From Trinickia mobilis (GTDB lineage Bacteria; Pseudomonadota; Gammaproteobacteria; Burkholderiales; Burkholderiaceae): DNA of 64,000 nt. Positions 28,800 through 38,380 of this stretch are shown one piece after another (the first letter of the stretch is position 1; each line of letters begins with the position of its first letter). The stretch covers positions 62,001-126,000 of the forward strand of contig NZ_JAFLRF010000001.1 in assembly GCF_017315705.1 (NCBI RefSeq). Reading direction: 5' to 3'. Under the pieces are notes generated by a model that saw nothing but the letters and a program-made list of their open reading frames with translations, was not told where the DNA came from and did no database searches. The position numbers and the translations under genes are program-made.

Positions 28800-28902
28800 C
28801 GCATGCGGCGCCGCGGCGCCCTGACACCTAGCCGCGCCGCACGATGCAGGCAACTATGAAAAATCACGATGCGCACGCATCGAGCAACGGGGGCATTACG
28901 AA

Positions 28903-30831
28903 ATGAAAACGAAACTAGGGTTCTCATCCGACCGGGGTCCGCGCCGCTGCAAGCTGAGCAGCGCGGTAATGGCCGCCATGCTGGGCGCGGGGCTGCTGGG
29001 TGCGCAGCCGGGCAGCGCGCAAGTCGTCGTCGAGAGCGGCGTGCTCGCCAAGGGCAACACCGTCGCCGTGACGCAAATGGGCCGCAGGCCGACGACATTG
29101 AGCATCGCCGCGGCGTCCGCGCCCGCCGGCGCTCCACGCCCGGCCGCAGTCCCGCAGCCCCCCGTCGCCGAGGGGCCGCTGCGCGGCCCGAATTGCATCG
29201 GTGAGATCCGCGGCGAAACCACCGTCGTCGTGCCGCTCGGCAAGTCGACGCTCGTGCCCACGGACGAGCCCGTGCGCAACCGGACCCTCGGCAATCCTGC
29301 GATCGCGCAGGCAACCATGGTGTCGCCGCAAAGGCTTTACATTCTCGGCCAGTCGGTCGGCACGACCAACATGATCATCCAGGGAAGAAGCGGCGCGTGC
29401 CAGATCATCGACGTCGTCGTCAACGTGGACGCGGGCGGGCTGCAAGCGTCGCTGTCGCAGCTGATGCCCAACGAACGCAATCTCCGGGTGTCGACGGCCG
29501 CCGATAACTTTGTTCTCATGGGCCGCGTGTCGAGCGCGCAGGCAGCGCAAGAAGCGCTCGATATCGCGAAGGCGTACAGCCAGAGCGGCGGCACAGACAA
29601 CGCAAGCAAAAGCAGCGGCGTGCTGAACATGATGACGCTCGATTCGCCGCAGCAAGTGATGCTCGAAGTGAAGGTCGCGGAAGTGTCGAAGACACTGATC
29701 GATCAGCTCGGCTCGTCGCTGGCCCTTCAGGGCGGGTTCGGCTCGTGGACCGGCTCCCTCGTGAGCACCTTGCTGTCGGGCGCCTCCACCATCCTGACGG
29801 GCACCAAGTCGAACCACCTGCCGATTTCGATGTCCATCGACGCGCAAAAGACCGACAACCTCACCAAGATCCTGGCCGAGCCGAACCTCGTCACGATCAC
29901 CGGCCAGGAAGCCTCGTTCCTCGCCGGCGGCAAAGTGTTCATTCCCGTGCCGCAAAGCAACGCCAACGGCGGAACGACGATCACGCTTCAAGAGGAGGAG
30001 TTCGGCGTCGGGCTCAGATTCACGCCGACGGTGCTCGGCAACGGCCGCATCAACCTGAAGGTCGCGCCGGAAGTGTCGGAGCTCTCGCCGACCGGCGTCA
30101 CGGTAACCGCTACCGGCACGAGCAGCACGTCGATCCTGCCGCTCATCACGACGCGCCGCGCGTCGACGACCGTGCAAATGAACGACGGCGAATCGTTCGC
30201 GATCGGCGGCCTCATCAGCAACAACGTCACGGGCGCACTCAAGGCGTTTCCGGGTCTCGGCGAGCTGCCCGTGATCGGGGCGCTCCTGCGCAGCACGTCG
30301 TTCCAGCAGGACCGCACGGAGCTCGTGTTCGTCGTTACGCCGCATCTCGTCAAGCCGCTTCCGAACCAGAACTATCCGTTGCCGACTGACAGCTTTACGC
30401 AGCCCAACGAGGCCGACGTGTACGCCACAGGCGACATGGAAGGCCGCGGCGCCTCGCGCGCGAAAGGCGCGGCTCCGGCGGGCGGCGCACCAAGCAACTC
30501 GTCGACGCAGCCGTCCGCTCCGGCGGACTCGCAAGCGGGCGTGCCGTCGCCGGCACCGGTGCCGCGTGCGCCGACGGCTCCCGCCGATGCGCAGCTTGCT
30601 CCGCATGACCCGCCTCCCGCCGGCCCGGCGCCCGCTTCGCCGAGTTCGCGCGATGCCGCCAAGCAGCAGACGAGCGCCGCCCAGCCGCCCGCGAGCCAAT
30701 CCGCACCGGCACCGGACGCGCAAGCGGCGCGCGTCGCGCGCATTGAAGCGGCCGCCGCACGGATCGCCGAGACAGAGAAGCGGCGCGCGATAGCGATATC
30801 GAGCGCGTCAAACGGGACGATCAAGCAGTGA
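28903..30831 (+). CDS. cpaC: Tad pilus secretin CpaC/RcpA
   Basis: A 642-residue outer-membrane secretin forming the pilus exit channel. It has a signal peptide (about 40 residues, ending GSAQ), a BON-like/pilus-N domain (VPLGKSTLVPTDEPVRNRTL, RLYILGQSVGTTNMII) and the secretin core (VMLEVKVAEVSKTLIDQLG, ILAEPNLVTITGQEASFLAGG, MNDGESFAIGGLI, ELVFVVTPHLVKP). After the core, about 130 residues are Pro/Ala/Ser-rich and end in a basic segment, an extension longer than in CpaC of Caulobacter. It may cross peptidoglycan or bind the lipoprotein encoded next. Confidence 0.95.
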   Translation: MKTKLGFSSDRGPRRCKLSSAVMAAMLGAGLLGAQPGSAQVVVESGVLAKGNTVAVTQMGRRPTTLSIAAASAPAGAPRPAAVPQPPVAEGPLRGPNCIGEIRGETTVVVPLGKSTLVPTDEPVRNRTLGNPAIAQATMVSPQRLYILGQSVGTTNMIIQGRSGACQIIDVVVNVDAGGLQASLSQLMPNERNLRVSTAADNFVLMGRVSSAQAAQEALDIAKAYSQSGGTDNASKSSGVLNMMTLDSPQQVMLEVKVAEVSKTLIDQLGSSLALQGGFGSWTGSLVSTLLSGASTILTGTKSNHLPISMSIDAQKTDNLTKILAEPNLVTITGQEASFLAGGKVFIPVPQSNANGGTTITLQEEEFGVGLRFTPTVLGNGRINLKVAPEVSELSPTGVTVTATGTSSTSILPLITTRRASTTVQMNDGESFAIGGLISNNVTGALKAFPGLGELPVIGALLRSTSFQQDRTELVFVVTPHLVKPLPNQNYPLPTDSFTQPNEADVYATGDMEGRGASRAKGAAPAGGAPSNSSTQPSAPADSQAGVPSPAPVPRAPTAPADAQLAPHDPPPAGPAPASPSSRDAAKQQTSAAQPPASQSAPAPDAQAARVARIEAAAARIAETEKRRAIAISSASNGTIKQ

Positions 30832-30852
30832 CGTGATACCAAGGGGAATCTC

Positions 30853-31158
30853 ATGAAACTCGATTGCATTGTTTTCGCGCGCCGGGCACTTCTCATCGTG
30901 CCGGCCTGCGCACTGCTCGGCGGCTGCATGTCGAGCTCGCCGATCTGGGACGCGCATTTCGGCGAGTCCGTCAGGGCCATCACCCAGGCGCAAATCATCG
31001 ATCCGCAGGCGGGCGAGCACCGGCCGTCGAAGCCCGGCATCGACGGTAAGTCCGCTGCTTCGGCGATGGATGCATACGACAGCTCATTTAAAGCGCCCAC
31101 ACCGGCAGCCAATCCGTTCGTCATCGGCATCGGCGGCGGCGGCGGCGGCGGACAGTGA
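30853..31158 (+). CDS. Small pilus-locus lipoprotein
   Basis: A 101-residue lipoprotein: basic start, hydrophobic stretch, lipobox LLGGC with Cys25 after SPase II cleavage. The mature part is short and hydrophilic (QAQIIDPQAGEHRP) and ends in a glycine run. Its place after the secretin gene, where other loci encode CpaD/RcpB or a pilotin, suggests it helps secretin targeting or assembly. Similarity to CpaD is limited to the DPxAG-type segment, so the assignment is tentative. SD GGGGAATC precedes ATG 30853. Confidence 0.75.
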   Translation: MKLDCIVFARRALLIVPACALLGGCMSSSPIWDAHFGESVRAITQAQIIDPQAGEHRPSKPGIDGKSAASAMDAYDSSFKAPTPAANPFVIGIGGGGGGGQ

Positions 31159-31181
31159 TACCCATGCAGACGGAGATGATC

Positions 31182-32444
31182 ATGCGTCGCGAACTTCAAT
31201 CCCGTGTGCAACGCCGGACTCGTCAGTCCGAGCGCGGTGCCGTGGCCGTACTCGTGGCACTCGCACTCGTCGCGCTCATTGGAGCGGTCGGGCTCGCGCT
31301 CGATCTCGGCAAGCTCTATGTCGTCAGAAGCGAATTGCAGAACAGTGCGGATTCGTGCGCATTGGCCGCGGCCCGCGACCTGACGGGAGCAACGATCAAC
31401 CTCTCCGTCTCCGAGGCGTCCGGCATTACCGCCGGACACCTCAACTACGCATTCTTCCAGAGCACTCCGGTGCAACTGGCCGTCAACAACAACGTGACGT
31501 TCACCGATGCGCTGACCGACCCGTTCCTGCCGAAAAACTCGGTCACCAATCCGTCGACAATCAAGTACGTGCAGTGCACCACGTCGCTCTCGAACATCGC
31601 GAACTGGTTCATCCAGGTACTCGACGTGCTGCCGGGCGTGAACGTCGCCAACGCGTCGGTATCGGCCAACGCGGTGGCCACGATCAGCCCCGCGCAAACG
31701 ACGTGCGCGATTCCGGTATACGTCTGCCAGGCAGGCACCCAGGTCAGCCCGGCGATTCCCAATCAAAGCTATACGCCGGGCCAGTGGATCGCCTCGAAAG
31801 CCGGCTCGCCGCCCAGTTACGGGAACGGTAACTTCGGGTGGGCCGCGCTCAACGGCACCACCAACGCGAAGGACATCAGGGACGAGCTGACCGGCAACTA
31901 CTGCAGCCTCCCGGCCGTTGGCTCGACCGTCGGCTCCCCGGGCAACAAGCTCACGGACGACGGCGCATGGAACTCACGTTTCGGCATCTATCAGAACCCG
32001 TACTCCCAATCGAGCGATCCGACCGACTTCACGGGATATGCGTACACGTCCACGAGCTGGGCACCGCTAGCCAACGCATACAGCGACTTCGTCAGCAAGC
32101 GGGCCGCGTTCACAGCGTATCAGGGTGATGGGAACGGGGCCAACCAATCAGGTCTGACAACGAAGGGTTCCTCTTCGGGCACCAACTACACGGCTGGCGC
32201 CGACCGGCGCCTCGCGCTCGCCCCCGAGGTCGACTGCGGCCAGCTATTGGTCCCCGGCGGCCACTCCGCAAATATTCTCCGGTGGGATTGCGTCCTGATG
32301 CTCGATCCGATGGACAAGGCGGGCGACCCCGTTCATCTGGAGTACGAAGGCAACACGACGGACCCGACCATGCCGTGCGCGACGCACGGCATCCCGGGCA
32401 ACGGCTCATCGGTCGGGCCGCTGGTTCCGGTTCTGGTGCAATAG
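31182..32444 (+). CDS. tadG: TadG-like pilus assembly protein
   Basis: A 420-residue protein with the TadG N-terminus: ERGAVAVLVALALVALIGAVGLALDLGKLY (one membrane helix), then VRSELQNSADSCALAAARDLTG, the signature that follows the helix in TadG proteins. The remaining 330 residues are predicted periplasmic and rich in Ser/Thr/Asn with several Cys. The start ATG 31182 has GGAG at 6-nt spacing; the frame opens earlier at GTG 31155, overlapping the lipoprotein stop. TadG belongs to the minor pseudopilin/platform group. The large domain may act in adhesion or gating; that is inference. Confidence 0.85.
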   Translation: MRRELQSRVQRRTRQSERGAVAVLVALALVALIGAVGLALDLGKLYVVRSELQNSADSCALAAARDLTGATINLSVSEASGITAGHLNYAFFQSTPVQLAVNNNVTFTDALTDPFLPKNSVTNPSTIKYVQCTTSLSNIANWFIQVLDVLPGVNVANASVSANAVATISPAQTTCAIPVYVCQAGTQVSPAIPNQSYTPGQWIASKAGSPPSYGNGNFGWAALNGTTNAKDIRDELTGNYCSLPAVGSTVGSPGNKLTDDGAWNSRFGIYQNPYSQSSDPTDFTGYAYTSTSWAPLANAYSDFVSKRAAFTAYQGDGNGANQSGLTTKGSSSGTNYTAGADRRLALAPEVDCGQLLVPGGHSANILRWDCVLMLDPMDKAGDPVHLEYEGNTTDPTMPCATHGIPGNGSSVGPLVPVLVQ

Positions 32445-32455
32445 ACGAGGCGACC

Positions 32456-33004
32456 ATGAAAACCCGCTCCTCCTCACGCAAGTGCATGCGCGGCGCAGCT
32501 GCCGTCGAGTTCGCGCTGATGCTGATTCTGCTCGTTCCGCTCGCCCTCGGAGTGGCCGAGTTCGGCCACGCGATCTCGCAGTACGAAACGCTCACCAAGG
32601 GCACGCGCGACGCGGCGCGCTACCTCTCGACGTACCTGCCGAGCGACCCGGCCTACCCGCTCGCGCAGGCCCAGTGCCTCGTCATGTACGGCAGCGCGAC
32701 CTGCCCCACCGGCAACGCCACGCCGCTCGTCACCGGCCTCACGACATCGATGGTCGTGGTGTGTGACGCCGTGAACACCACGAATTGCCAGGACGCGACG
32801 GACCCGACCCTGTTCGCCAGCGTGCCGACCTACGACTCGAACAACGGCGCGCCCGGCGGCGCTCAGTCGGGCAGCATCAACGTGGTCGAGGTCAAGATCA
32901 AGGGCTTCAAGTACCAGCCGATCGAGCCGTTCTTCAATCCGACGCTCAATCTCGCGCAACTGATCTTCAACGACATCTTCACCGTCATGAGGCAAGTGTC
33001 ATGA
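32456..33004 (+). CDS. tadE: TadE-like pseudopilin
   Basis: A 182-residue pseudopilin. The segment RGAAAVEFALMLILLVPLALGVAEFG has the glycine and the Glu (VEF) of Tad pseudopilins before one membrane helix, then the typical YETLTKGTRDAARYLS motif. The periplasmic part ends near FNPTLNLAQLIFNDI. ATG 32456 follows GAGG. Its TGA overlaps the ATG of the next gene (ATGA), so the two are translationally coupled and probably made in equal amounts. Confidence 0.9.
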   Translation: MKTRSSSRKCMRGAAAVEFALMLILLVPLALGVAEFGHAISQYETLTKGTRDAARYLSTYLPSDPAYPLAQAQCLVMYGSATCPTGNATPLVTGLTTSMVVVCDAVNTTNCQDATDPTLFASVPTYDSNNGAPGGAQSGSINVVEVKIKGFKYQPIEPFFNPTLNLAQLIFNDIFTVMRQVS

Positions 33005-33477
33005 GCACTGTCATGGAGCAGCGTGCTGGTGCCATCCGTTCGCGGCGGCGCAAGGAGCGCGGCGCCGCCATGGTCGAGTTCGCACTCGTCGCGGCCGTCT
33101 TCTGCACGCTCCTGATCGGCGCCTTCGAGTTCGCCCGCGTGCTCTTCTACTGGAATACGGCCGGTGAAGCAGTGCGCCTCGGCGCGCGCACCGCCGTCGT
33201 ATGCGACGCGGACGCATCGGTGGTCAAAAAGAGGATCGCCTCGATGCTGCCGCTCCTCGCCAACTCGAACGTGACGCTGAGCTACACGCCGTCCGGCTGC
33301 GACTCGGATCCGACCACGGCGCGCAACACCTGCACGTTCGTCACGGTCAGCGTCACGAACGTACAGGTGCAGACGATGATTCCATTCGTCCCTCTCACGC
33401 TCACGATGCCGCCATTCACCACCACGTTGCCGCGCGAGAGTCTCATGACGGCCACGGGCGGCACAGTCTGTCATTAA
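33001..33477 (+). CDS. tadF: TadF-like pseudopilin
   Basis: A 158-residue pseudopilin: ERGAAMVEFALVAAVFCTLLIGAFEFARVLFYWNTAGEAVRLGAR matches the TadE/TadF helix and the post-helix motif. The periplasmic part has four Cys, possibly two disulfides. It overlaps the tadE-like gene by 4 bp. TadE and TadF together with TadG form the minor pseudopilin set in Aggregatibacter; naming this one TadF is by position and length only. Confidence 0.88.
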   Translation: MSTVMEQRAGAIRSRRRKERGAAMVEFALVAAVFCTLLIGAFEFARVLFYWNTAGEAVRLGARTAVVCDADASVVKKRIASMLPLLANSNVTLSYTPSGCDSDPTTARNTCTFVTVSVTNVQVQTMIPFVPLTLTMPPFTTTLPRESLMTATGGTVCH

Positions 33478-33504
33478 TTTTAGATAGTTCGGCGGGACAC
33501 CATC

Positions 33505-34713
33505 ATGATCGATCTCCTGAGCATTTCCACCGACGCCACGCGGCTCGCCGAGGTCGCACGCCTGATCGGCGAATGCGGCAGCTACCGGGGGACGCGTGCC
33601 GTCGCCACCCCGTCCCAGCTCCTCGCGCGCGGGGACAGTCTCGATGCATTCGACGTCCTGATCGTCGATGCCTTGTCGCTTCAGGATGCCGACTTGCCGA
33701 TCGTCACGGATTTGTGCCACCGGCATGGGCATCTCACATGCATTCTGCTGATTCCGGATGCGTCGCCTGAGACACTCATTGCCGCAATGCGCGCGGGCTT
33801 TCGCGACGTGATCCACTGGCCGCTCGATCAGCGCTCGCTTGCCGATGCGCTGCAGCGTGCAGAAAGTCGACGTGCGCTGCACGACACGCACGAGACCCGT
33901 ATCGTGTCGTTCATGTCGTGCAAGGGCGGGACGGGGACGAGTTTCATTGCCGGCAATGTCGCGCACGCGCTTTCGACGACGCTGCAAAAGCGTGTGCTGC
34001 TGATCGACCTCAATCAACTGTTCGGCGACGCCGCCTTTCTTGTCACGAACGAAACACCGCCTTCGACGCTGCCGCAGATGTGCGGGCAGATCGCGCGGAT
34101 GGATTCCGCCTTCCTCGACGCCTGCCTGCTTCATAGCAATGACCGGTTCGATCTGCTCGCCGGCGCGGGCGATCCGGTCAAGGCTGCCGACATCAAGGTG
34201 GAAACACTCGAATGGATCCTGGGCGTTGCGGTACCCCGCTACGATTTCGTGATCTTCGACCTCGGGCAGAGCATCAATCAGCTTTCGATACTCGCGCTTG
34301 ATCGCAGCGACGAAATCCACATCGTGTTGCAGGCCAGCATGCCGCACGCGCGCGCAGGGCGACGCCTGCAGGAAATCCTGTCGTCGCTCGGCTACTCCAC
34401 CGACCGGATGCGGCTGTTGCTGAACCGGTATTCCCGCCACGGCGAACATGCACGTGCCGCGATGGAGGAAGTCCTGGGCATGCAACCCTACGAGGTGCTT
34501 CCGGAGGACGCCGCGATCGTGGCCGCCGCGATGAACGAAGGGGTGCCGGTGTCACAGATCCGCCGTAATAGCGGCGTGGCGCGCAGTTTGCAGAAGCTCG
34601 CGCAAAAGATCGTCAACCACGGGCCGGCGTCCGCGCGCGCCCGCACACGCGGTGAGTCATTGGTTACCCGCTTCTTCGGCCGCAATGCGACGCCGAAGCT
34701 CAAGGCCATGTAA
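33505..34713 (+). CDS. cpaE: TadZ/CpaE pilus localisation ATPase
   Basis: A 402-residue ParA/MinD-superfamily protein with an N-terminal receiver-like domain (about 1-125, FDVLIVDALSLQDADLPIV) and a C-terminal ATPase domain. TadZ/CpaE proteins place the Tad machine at the pole. The P-loop reads SCKGGTGTSFIAGN: the deviant-Walker signature Lys is kept but the usual GK[ST] lysine is Thr, so ATP hydrolysis may be weak or absent. Walker B-like YDFVIFDLGQS follows. The gene lies between tadF and cpaF. Confidence 0.9.
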   Translation: MIDLLSISTDATRLAEVARLIGECGSYRGTRAVATPSQLLARGDSLDAFDVLIVDALSLQDADLPIVTDLCHRHGHLTCILLIPDASPETLIAAMRAGFRDVIHWPLDQRSLADALQRAESRRALHDTHETRIVSFMSCKGGTGTSFIAGNVAHALSTTLQKRVLLIDLNQLFGDAAFLVTNETPPSTLPQMCGQIARMDSAFLDACLLHSNDRFDLLAGAGDPVKAADIKVETLEWILGVAVPRYDFVIFDLGQSINQLSILALDRSDEIHIVLQASMPHARAGRRLQEILSSLGYSTDRMRLLLNRYSRHGEHARAAMEEVLGMQPYEVLPEDAAIVAAAMNEGVPVSQIRRNSGVARSLQKLAQKIVNHGPASARARTRGESLVTRFFGRNATPKLKAM

Positions 34714-34733
34714 TAAACGACTAGGAGAGCACC

Positions 34734-36101
34734 ATGTCATTGCGTGAACAGATATCCGCTCAATTGGTGAAGCCATTCGGAGAGCGAAACGGCGGGACAA
34801 ACGTGTCGAATGGGATGGCGCGCACCGCGTATCAGCAACTCAAGCGAGAGGTCCATCATTCGGTGCTCGAGCACGTCGAACTGGAACGTCTCTCGAGACT
34901 TCCGACCGATCAGGTCCGTCAGGAAATCGGCACACTTATCGGACGCATTCTCGAAGAAGAGAAGGCGCCCGCCAACGATGTCGAACGCAAGCAACTGGCG
35001 GTCGACGTGTACGACGAGATGTTCGGGTTCGGTCCGCTCGAAGTGCTGCTTCGCGACCCGACCGTATCCGACATTCTCGTCAATACGTCCAGTCAGACGT
35101 ACGTCGAACGCAAGGGCCGGCTCGAATTGACCGATGTGACGTTCTACGACGACGCGCACTTGATGAAAGTGATCGAGAAGATCGTGTCGCGCGTCGGACG
35201 GCGCATCGACGAATCGAGCCCAATGGTCGATGCGCGCCTGCCGGACGGCTCGCGGGTCAATGCGATCATCCCGCCCACCGCGGTGGACGGTCCGCTCGTT
35301 TCGATCCGGCGCTTCGCCGTGAATCCGCTGCAGGTGTCTGACCTGATCCAGCTGCAGACCCTCACGCCGCCGATGGCGGAGCTGCTCGACGCGCTGGCGC
35401 GCGCGAAGGTCAATATCCTCATATCGGGCGGCACCGGCAGCGGCAAGACGACCCTTCTGAACATTCTGTCCGGCTTCATTCCGGCCGACGAGCGCATCGT
35501 GACGATCGAAGACGCGGCGGAGCTGCAACTGCGGCAGCCGCATGTGCTCAGGCTCGAGACGCGTCCGCCGAACATCGAGGGGCGCGGCGAGGTCACGCAG
35601 CGCACGCTCGTGCGCAACGCCCTGCGGATGCGCCCCGATCGCATCATTCTCGGGGAAGTGCGCGGCGCGGAAGCGCTCGACATGCTCGCCGCCATGAATA
35701 CCGGCCATGAGGGTTCGCTTGCCACGATCCACGCGAACACGCCGCGCGATGCGCTCACGCGTCTCGAGAACATGATCAGCCTTGCCGGCATGTCGCTTCC
35801 GCCGAAAACGATGCGCCAGCAGATCGCGTCGGCGATCTCGGTGGTCATCCAGGCCTCCCGGCTAAACGACGGTCGGCGCAAGATCGTCAGCATCCAGGAG
35901 CTGACCGGCATGGAAGGGGAGATCGTCAACATGCAGGAAGTGTTCACGTTCAAGCGAACCGGAGTCGACCAGAACGGCAACGTGTGCGGCCATTTTTGCG
36001 CGACCGGCGTGCGACCGAAATTCGTCGAGCGGCTGCAGGCATTCGGCATCAACCTGCCGGATCAGATCTACGACCCCGCACGACGCTTCGAAACCACTTG
36101 A
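34734..36101 (+). CDS. cpaF: Tad secretion ATPase CpaF/TadA
   Basis: A 455-residue hexameric type II/IV secretion ATPase that powers pilus extension, and in Caulobacter also retraction. The N-terminal domain ([19 protein letters not shown]) is followed by Walker [13 protein letters not shown], the Asp box ([13 protein letters not shown]), Walker [14 protein letters not shown] and the His box ([18 protein letters not shown]). All catalytic elements look intact. AGGAGAG precedes ATG 34734. No separate retraction ATPase is present, as is normal for Tad loci. Confidence 0.97.
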   Translation: MSLREQISAQLVKPFGERNGGTNVSNGMARTAYQQLKREVHHSVLEHVELERLSRLPTDQVRQEIGTLIGRILEEEKAPANDVERKQLAVDVYDEMFGFGPLEVLLRDPTVSDILVNTSSQTYVERKGRLELTDVTFYDDAHLMKVIEKIVSRVGRRIDESSPMVDARLPDGSRVNAIIPPTAVDGPLVSIRRFAVNPLQVSDLIQLQTLTPPMAELLDALARAKVNILISGGTGSGKTTLLNILSGFIPADERIVTIEDAAELQLRQPHVLRLETRPPNIEGRGEVTQRTLVRNALRMRPDRIILGEVRGAEALDMLAAMNTGHEGSLATIHANTPRDALTRLENMISLAGMSLPPKTMRQQIASAISVVIQASRLNDGRRKIVSIQELTGMEGEIVNMQEVFTFKRTGVDQNGNVCGHFCATGVRPKFVERLQAFGINLPDQIYDPARRFETT

Positions 36102-36153
36102 TCAGCATGGCCCGACGTTTTTGCTGACCCGCTCAAGGTCTCAGGAGACCTGC

Positions 36154-37131
36154 ATGGACCCGATCTTCTACGCGTTTATCGTCCTGGTGTTCGTGACCGT
36201 GGTGCTCGCGGTCGAGGGCATCCATCTATGGTGGAACAGCCATCACGGCAGCGCCGCCCGGCGTATCGAAGCGCGCATCCGCGCATTGTCCGCAGGCGGC
36301 CAGGTGCAAAAGGAGCGTCTGACGATCCTGAAGGATCGCATGTTGGGCGAGACGAGCTCGCTCGAGAAGCTGGTGATGCAGATGCCGCGAGTCAAGGCGC
36401 TCGATCTTCTGATTCAGCAATCGGGGCTGAACTGGTCCGTTGCGCGGCTGATCGCCACGAGCCTGACCATCCCGCTGGTCCTGCTCGCCGCCGCCACCTT
36501 CCTGCCGGTGCCCATGGCGTTCGCCGCCATCGCCGCACTGGCAGCGGGCGCCCTGCCCTATCTCTATGTCAGTCGCCAGCGCGCCAAGCGGCTGCGCCGG
36601 CTCGAACTACAGTTGCCCGACGTCGCCGACACGATCGGCCGCGCGCTGCGCGCGGGCCACGCATTCCCCAGCGCGATCGGCATGGTGAGCGACGAGTTCG
36701 CCGAGCCGATGGCCGGTGAATTCCGCATCACGTTCGACGAAATCAACTATGGCGTAGCACTGAACGAAGCGTTGATGAATCTTGCGACGCGCGTGCCGAT
36801 TCGCGATTTGCGCTATTTCGTGATCGCCGTGCTGATCCAGAGGGAAACGGGGGGCAACCTAGCTGAGGTCCTGGACGGCATCGCGTTCCTGATCCGCGAG
36901 CGATTCAAGCTCTTCGACAAGGTTCGGGTTCTGGCCGCCGAGGGCAAGATGTCCGCATGGGTGCTTGGCTTGCTCCCGTTCCTGACGGCTGGGGCCATGA
37001 TGGTGCTGAATCCGACTTTCCTCCAAGTGCTCTGGCAAGACCCGGCCGGCCTGAAAGTGCTCGCAGCGATAGCTGTCATGATGGTGACCGGCGTGTTCTG
37101 GATGCGGCGAATCATCAGAATTCGCGTGTAG
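36154..37131 (+). CDS. tadB: Tad platform protein TadB
   Basis: A 325-residue inner-membrane platform protein with the T2SSF domain (LPDVADTIGRALRAGHAFPSAIGMVSDEF ... YFVIAVLIQRETGGNLAEVLDGIAFLIRER). Four membrane helices are predicted: one N-terminal, one or two before the T2SSF domain, and two near the C-terminus. It pairs with TadC to hold the pilin-loading platform above CpaF. The start ATG 36154 follows CAGGAGA; the frame is open to 36121. Confidence 0.95.
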   Translation: MDPIFYAFIVLVFVTVVLAVEGIHLWWNSHHGSAARRIEARIRALSAGGQVQKERLTILKDRMLGETSSLEKLVMQMPRVKALDLLIQQSGLNWSVARLIATSLTIPLVLLAAATFLPVPMAFAAIAALAAGALPYLYVSRQRAKRLRRLELQLPDVADTIGRALRAGHAFPSAIGMVSDEFAEPMAGEFRITFDEINYGVALNEALMNLATRVPIRDLRYFVIAVLIQRETGGNLAEVLDGIAFLIRERFKLFDKVRVLAAEGKMSAWVLGLLPFLTAGAMMVLNPTFLQVLWQDPAGLKVLAAIAVMMVTGVFWMRRIIRIRV

Positions 37132-37179
37132 TCGCGCGAGGTCCGGATGCGGTGCCGATCAAGATAGCAAGGAGATGTC

Positions 37180-38145
37180 ATGCAATCATCCAATACGATA
37201 AATATGCTGTTGCTCGTCGGTCTGTTCGCCGTTGTGTTCGCGGGGGTGCTCGGCGTCATGCTTGTCCTCTTGCCGCGCGACATGCGACGGCGTATCGAGC
37301 AGGCGGGCGGTGGGAGGGTTGCGCCGCAGTCCGAATCCATGTCGACGGGGACGGTATGGCTCGAAAAGATCGCGGGCATTTCGCAGCCCATTGCGAAACT
37401 GTCGCTTCCCAAAGAAAACTGGGAGAAGTCGGCGTTGCGCCTGCGCCTGATGAATGCGGGTTGGCGAGCGCCCGGCGCCGCAGCCATCTATTTCGCGGCG
37501 AAAACGGTGCTCGCGCTGAGCTTGCCTCTCGTGACGCTGATCTGGCTCGCCGGCACGTCGCTCGCCGCGGATCCGTTAATGCTGTCCTCCATCCTGATCA
37601 GTTTGGGGAGCTTCGGCTACTACTTGCCTAACTATGTGCTCAAGCGCTGCGTGCAATCGCGCCAGCGCACGATCTTCGAAGACTTTCCCGACGCGCTGGA
37701 CCTGCTGACCGTCTGCGTCGAGGCCGGTCTGAGTCTGGACGCCGGCCTCATGAAGGTGGCCGAGGAGATCAAGCTGCGCAGCGCGGTAGTCGCGGGCGAG
37801 CTCGAATTGATGCTGCTCGAGCTGCGCTCCGGATTTACGAAGGAAAAAGCATTGCGCAACCTCTCGCTGCGCACGGGCGTCGAAGATATCGATTCGTTCT
37901 GCACCATGCTGATTCAGGCTGAACGCTTTGGCACGAGCATCGGCGAATCGCTGCGCGTGCTGTCCGATACGCTGCGCACACGGCGCCGGAGCCGCGCCGA
38001 AGAGCAGGCAGCGAAGATCCCCGTGAAAATGCTGCTCCCGCTCGCGTTTTGCATCTTTCCCGCCTTGCTCACGGTATTGCTCGGACCGGCGTTCATTCAA
38101 GTCTATCGGGTTCTCTTGCCGACGATGACCGGCTCCGGAGGATAA
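37180..38145 (+). CDS. tadC: Tad platform protein TadC
   Basis: A 321-residue inner-membrane platform protein with a T2SSF domain (FPDALDLLTVCVEAGLSLDAGLMKVAEE ... FCTMLIQAERFGTSIGESLRVLSDTLRTRRRSRAEEQAAKIP). It is paralogous to TadB. The C-terminal tail reads LGPAFIQVYRVLLPTMTGSGG, and a second, divergent copy of this tail occurs 1 kb downstream (39105-39170). AAGGAGAT precedes ATG 37180. It is the last gene of the operon; an intrinsic terminator follows about 115 bp later. Confidence 0.95.
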   Translation: MQSSNTINMLLLVGLFAVVFAGVLGVMLVLLPRDMRRRIEQAGGGRVAPQSESMSTGTVWLEKIAGISQPIAKLSLPKENWEKSALRLRLMNAGWRAPGAAAIYFAAKTVLALSLPLVTLIWLAGTSLAADPLMLSSILISLGSFGYYLPNYVLKRCVQSRQRTIFEDFPDALDLLTVCVEAGLSLDAGLMKVAEEIKLRSAVVAGELELMLLELRSGFTKEKALRNLSLRTGVEDIDSFCTMLIQAERFGTSIGESLRVLSDTLRTRRRSRAEEQAAKIPVKMLLPLAFCIFPALLTVLLGPAFIQVYRVLLPTMTGSGG

Positions 38146-38259
38146 CGCCGCGCCGGCCGGACTTTTCGACGGCAACATTGCGTTCGCGAGTGCTGTTTCG
38201 ATGCGCTCCTTAGCGTGTGCGGAGCCCCTACCCGTGCGCCATTCGCGCGCGGGCTTTGA

Positions 38260-38289
38260 TGGGCGGCCACTACAGCGCCCATTTTTTTT
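38260..38289 (+). terminator. Intrinsic terminator of the tad operon (repeat copy 1)
   Basis: Stem TGGGCG (38260-38265) with CGCCCA (38276-38281), followed by eight T. The upstream flank and stem share GGCTTTGATGGGCGGC (38252-38267) with a second terminator at 39289-39329, so the element is duplicated around the methyltransferase gene. Confidence 0.8.
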
Positions 38290-38380
38290 CGTTGCAAGGC
38301 TCGCGCCGGCAACTGAGATTGGAAACACAAATCAATACAAGCGCACCGGAACCGCGGCGCGCGACTCTACGGGGGTCTTC

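Noticed and set aside
28807-28820. 14-bp GC palindrome between cpaB and cpaC as a terminator
   Set aside because: No T-run, and the operon must continue through it; at most a minor processing hairpin.
28924-30723. 599-codon minus-strand open frame
   Set aside because: Antisense of the cpaC secretin gene.
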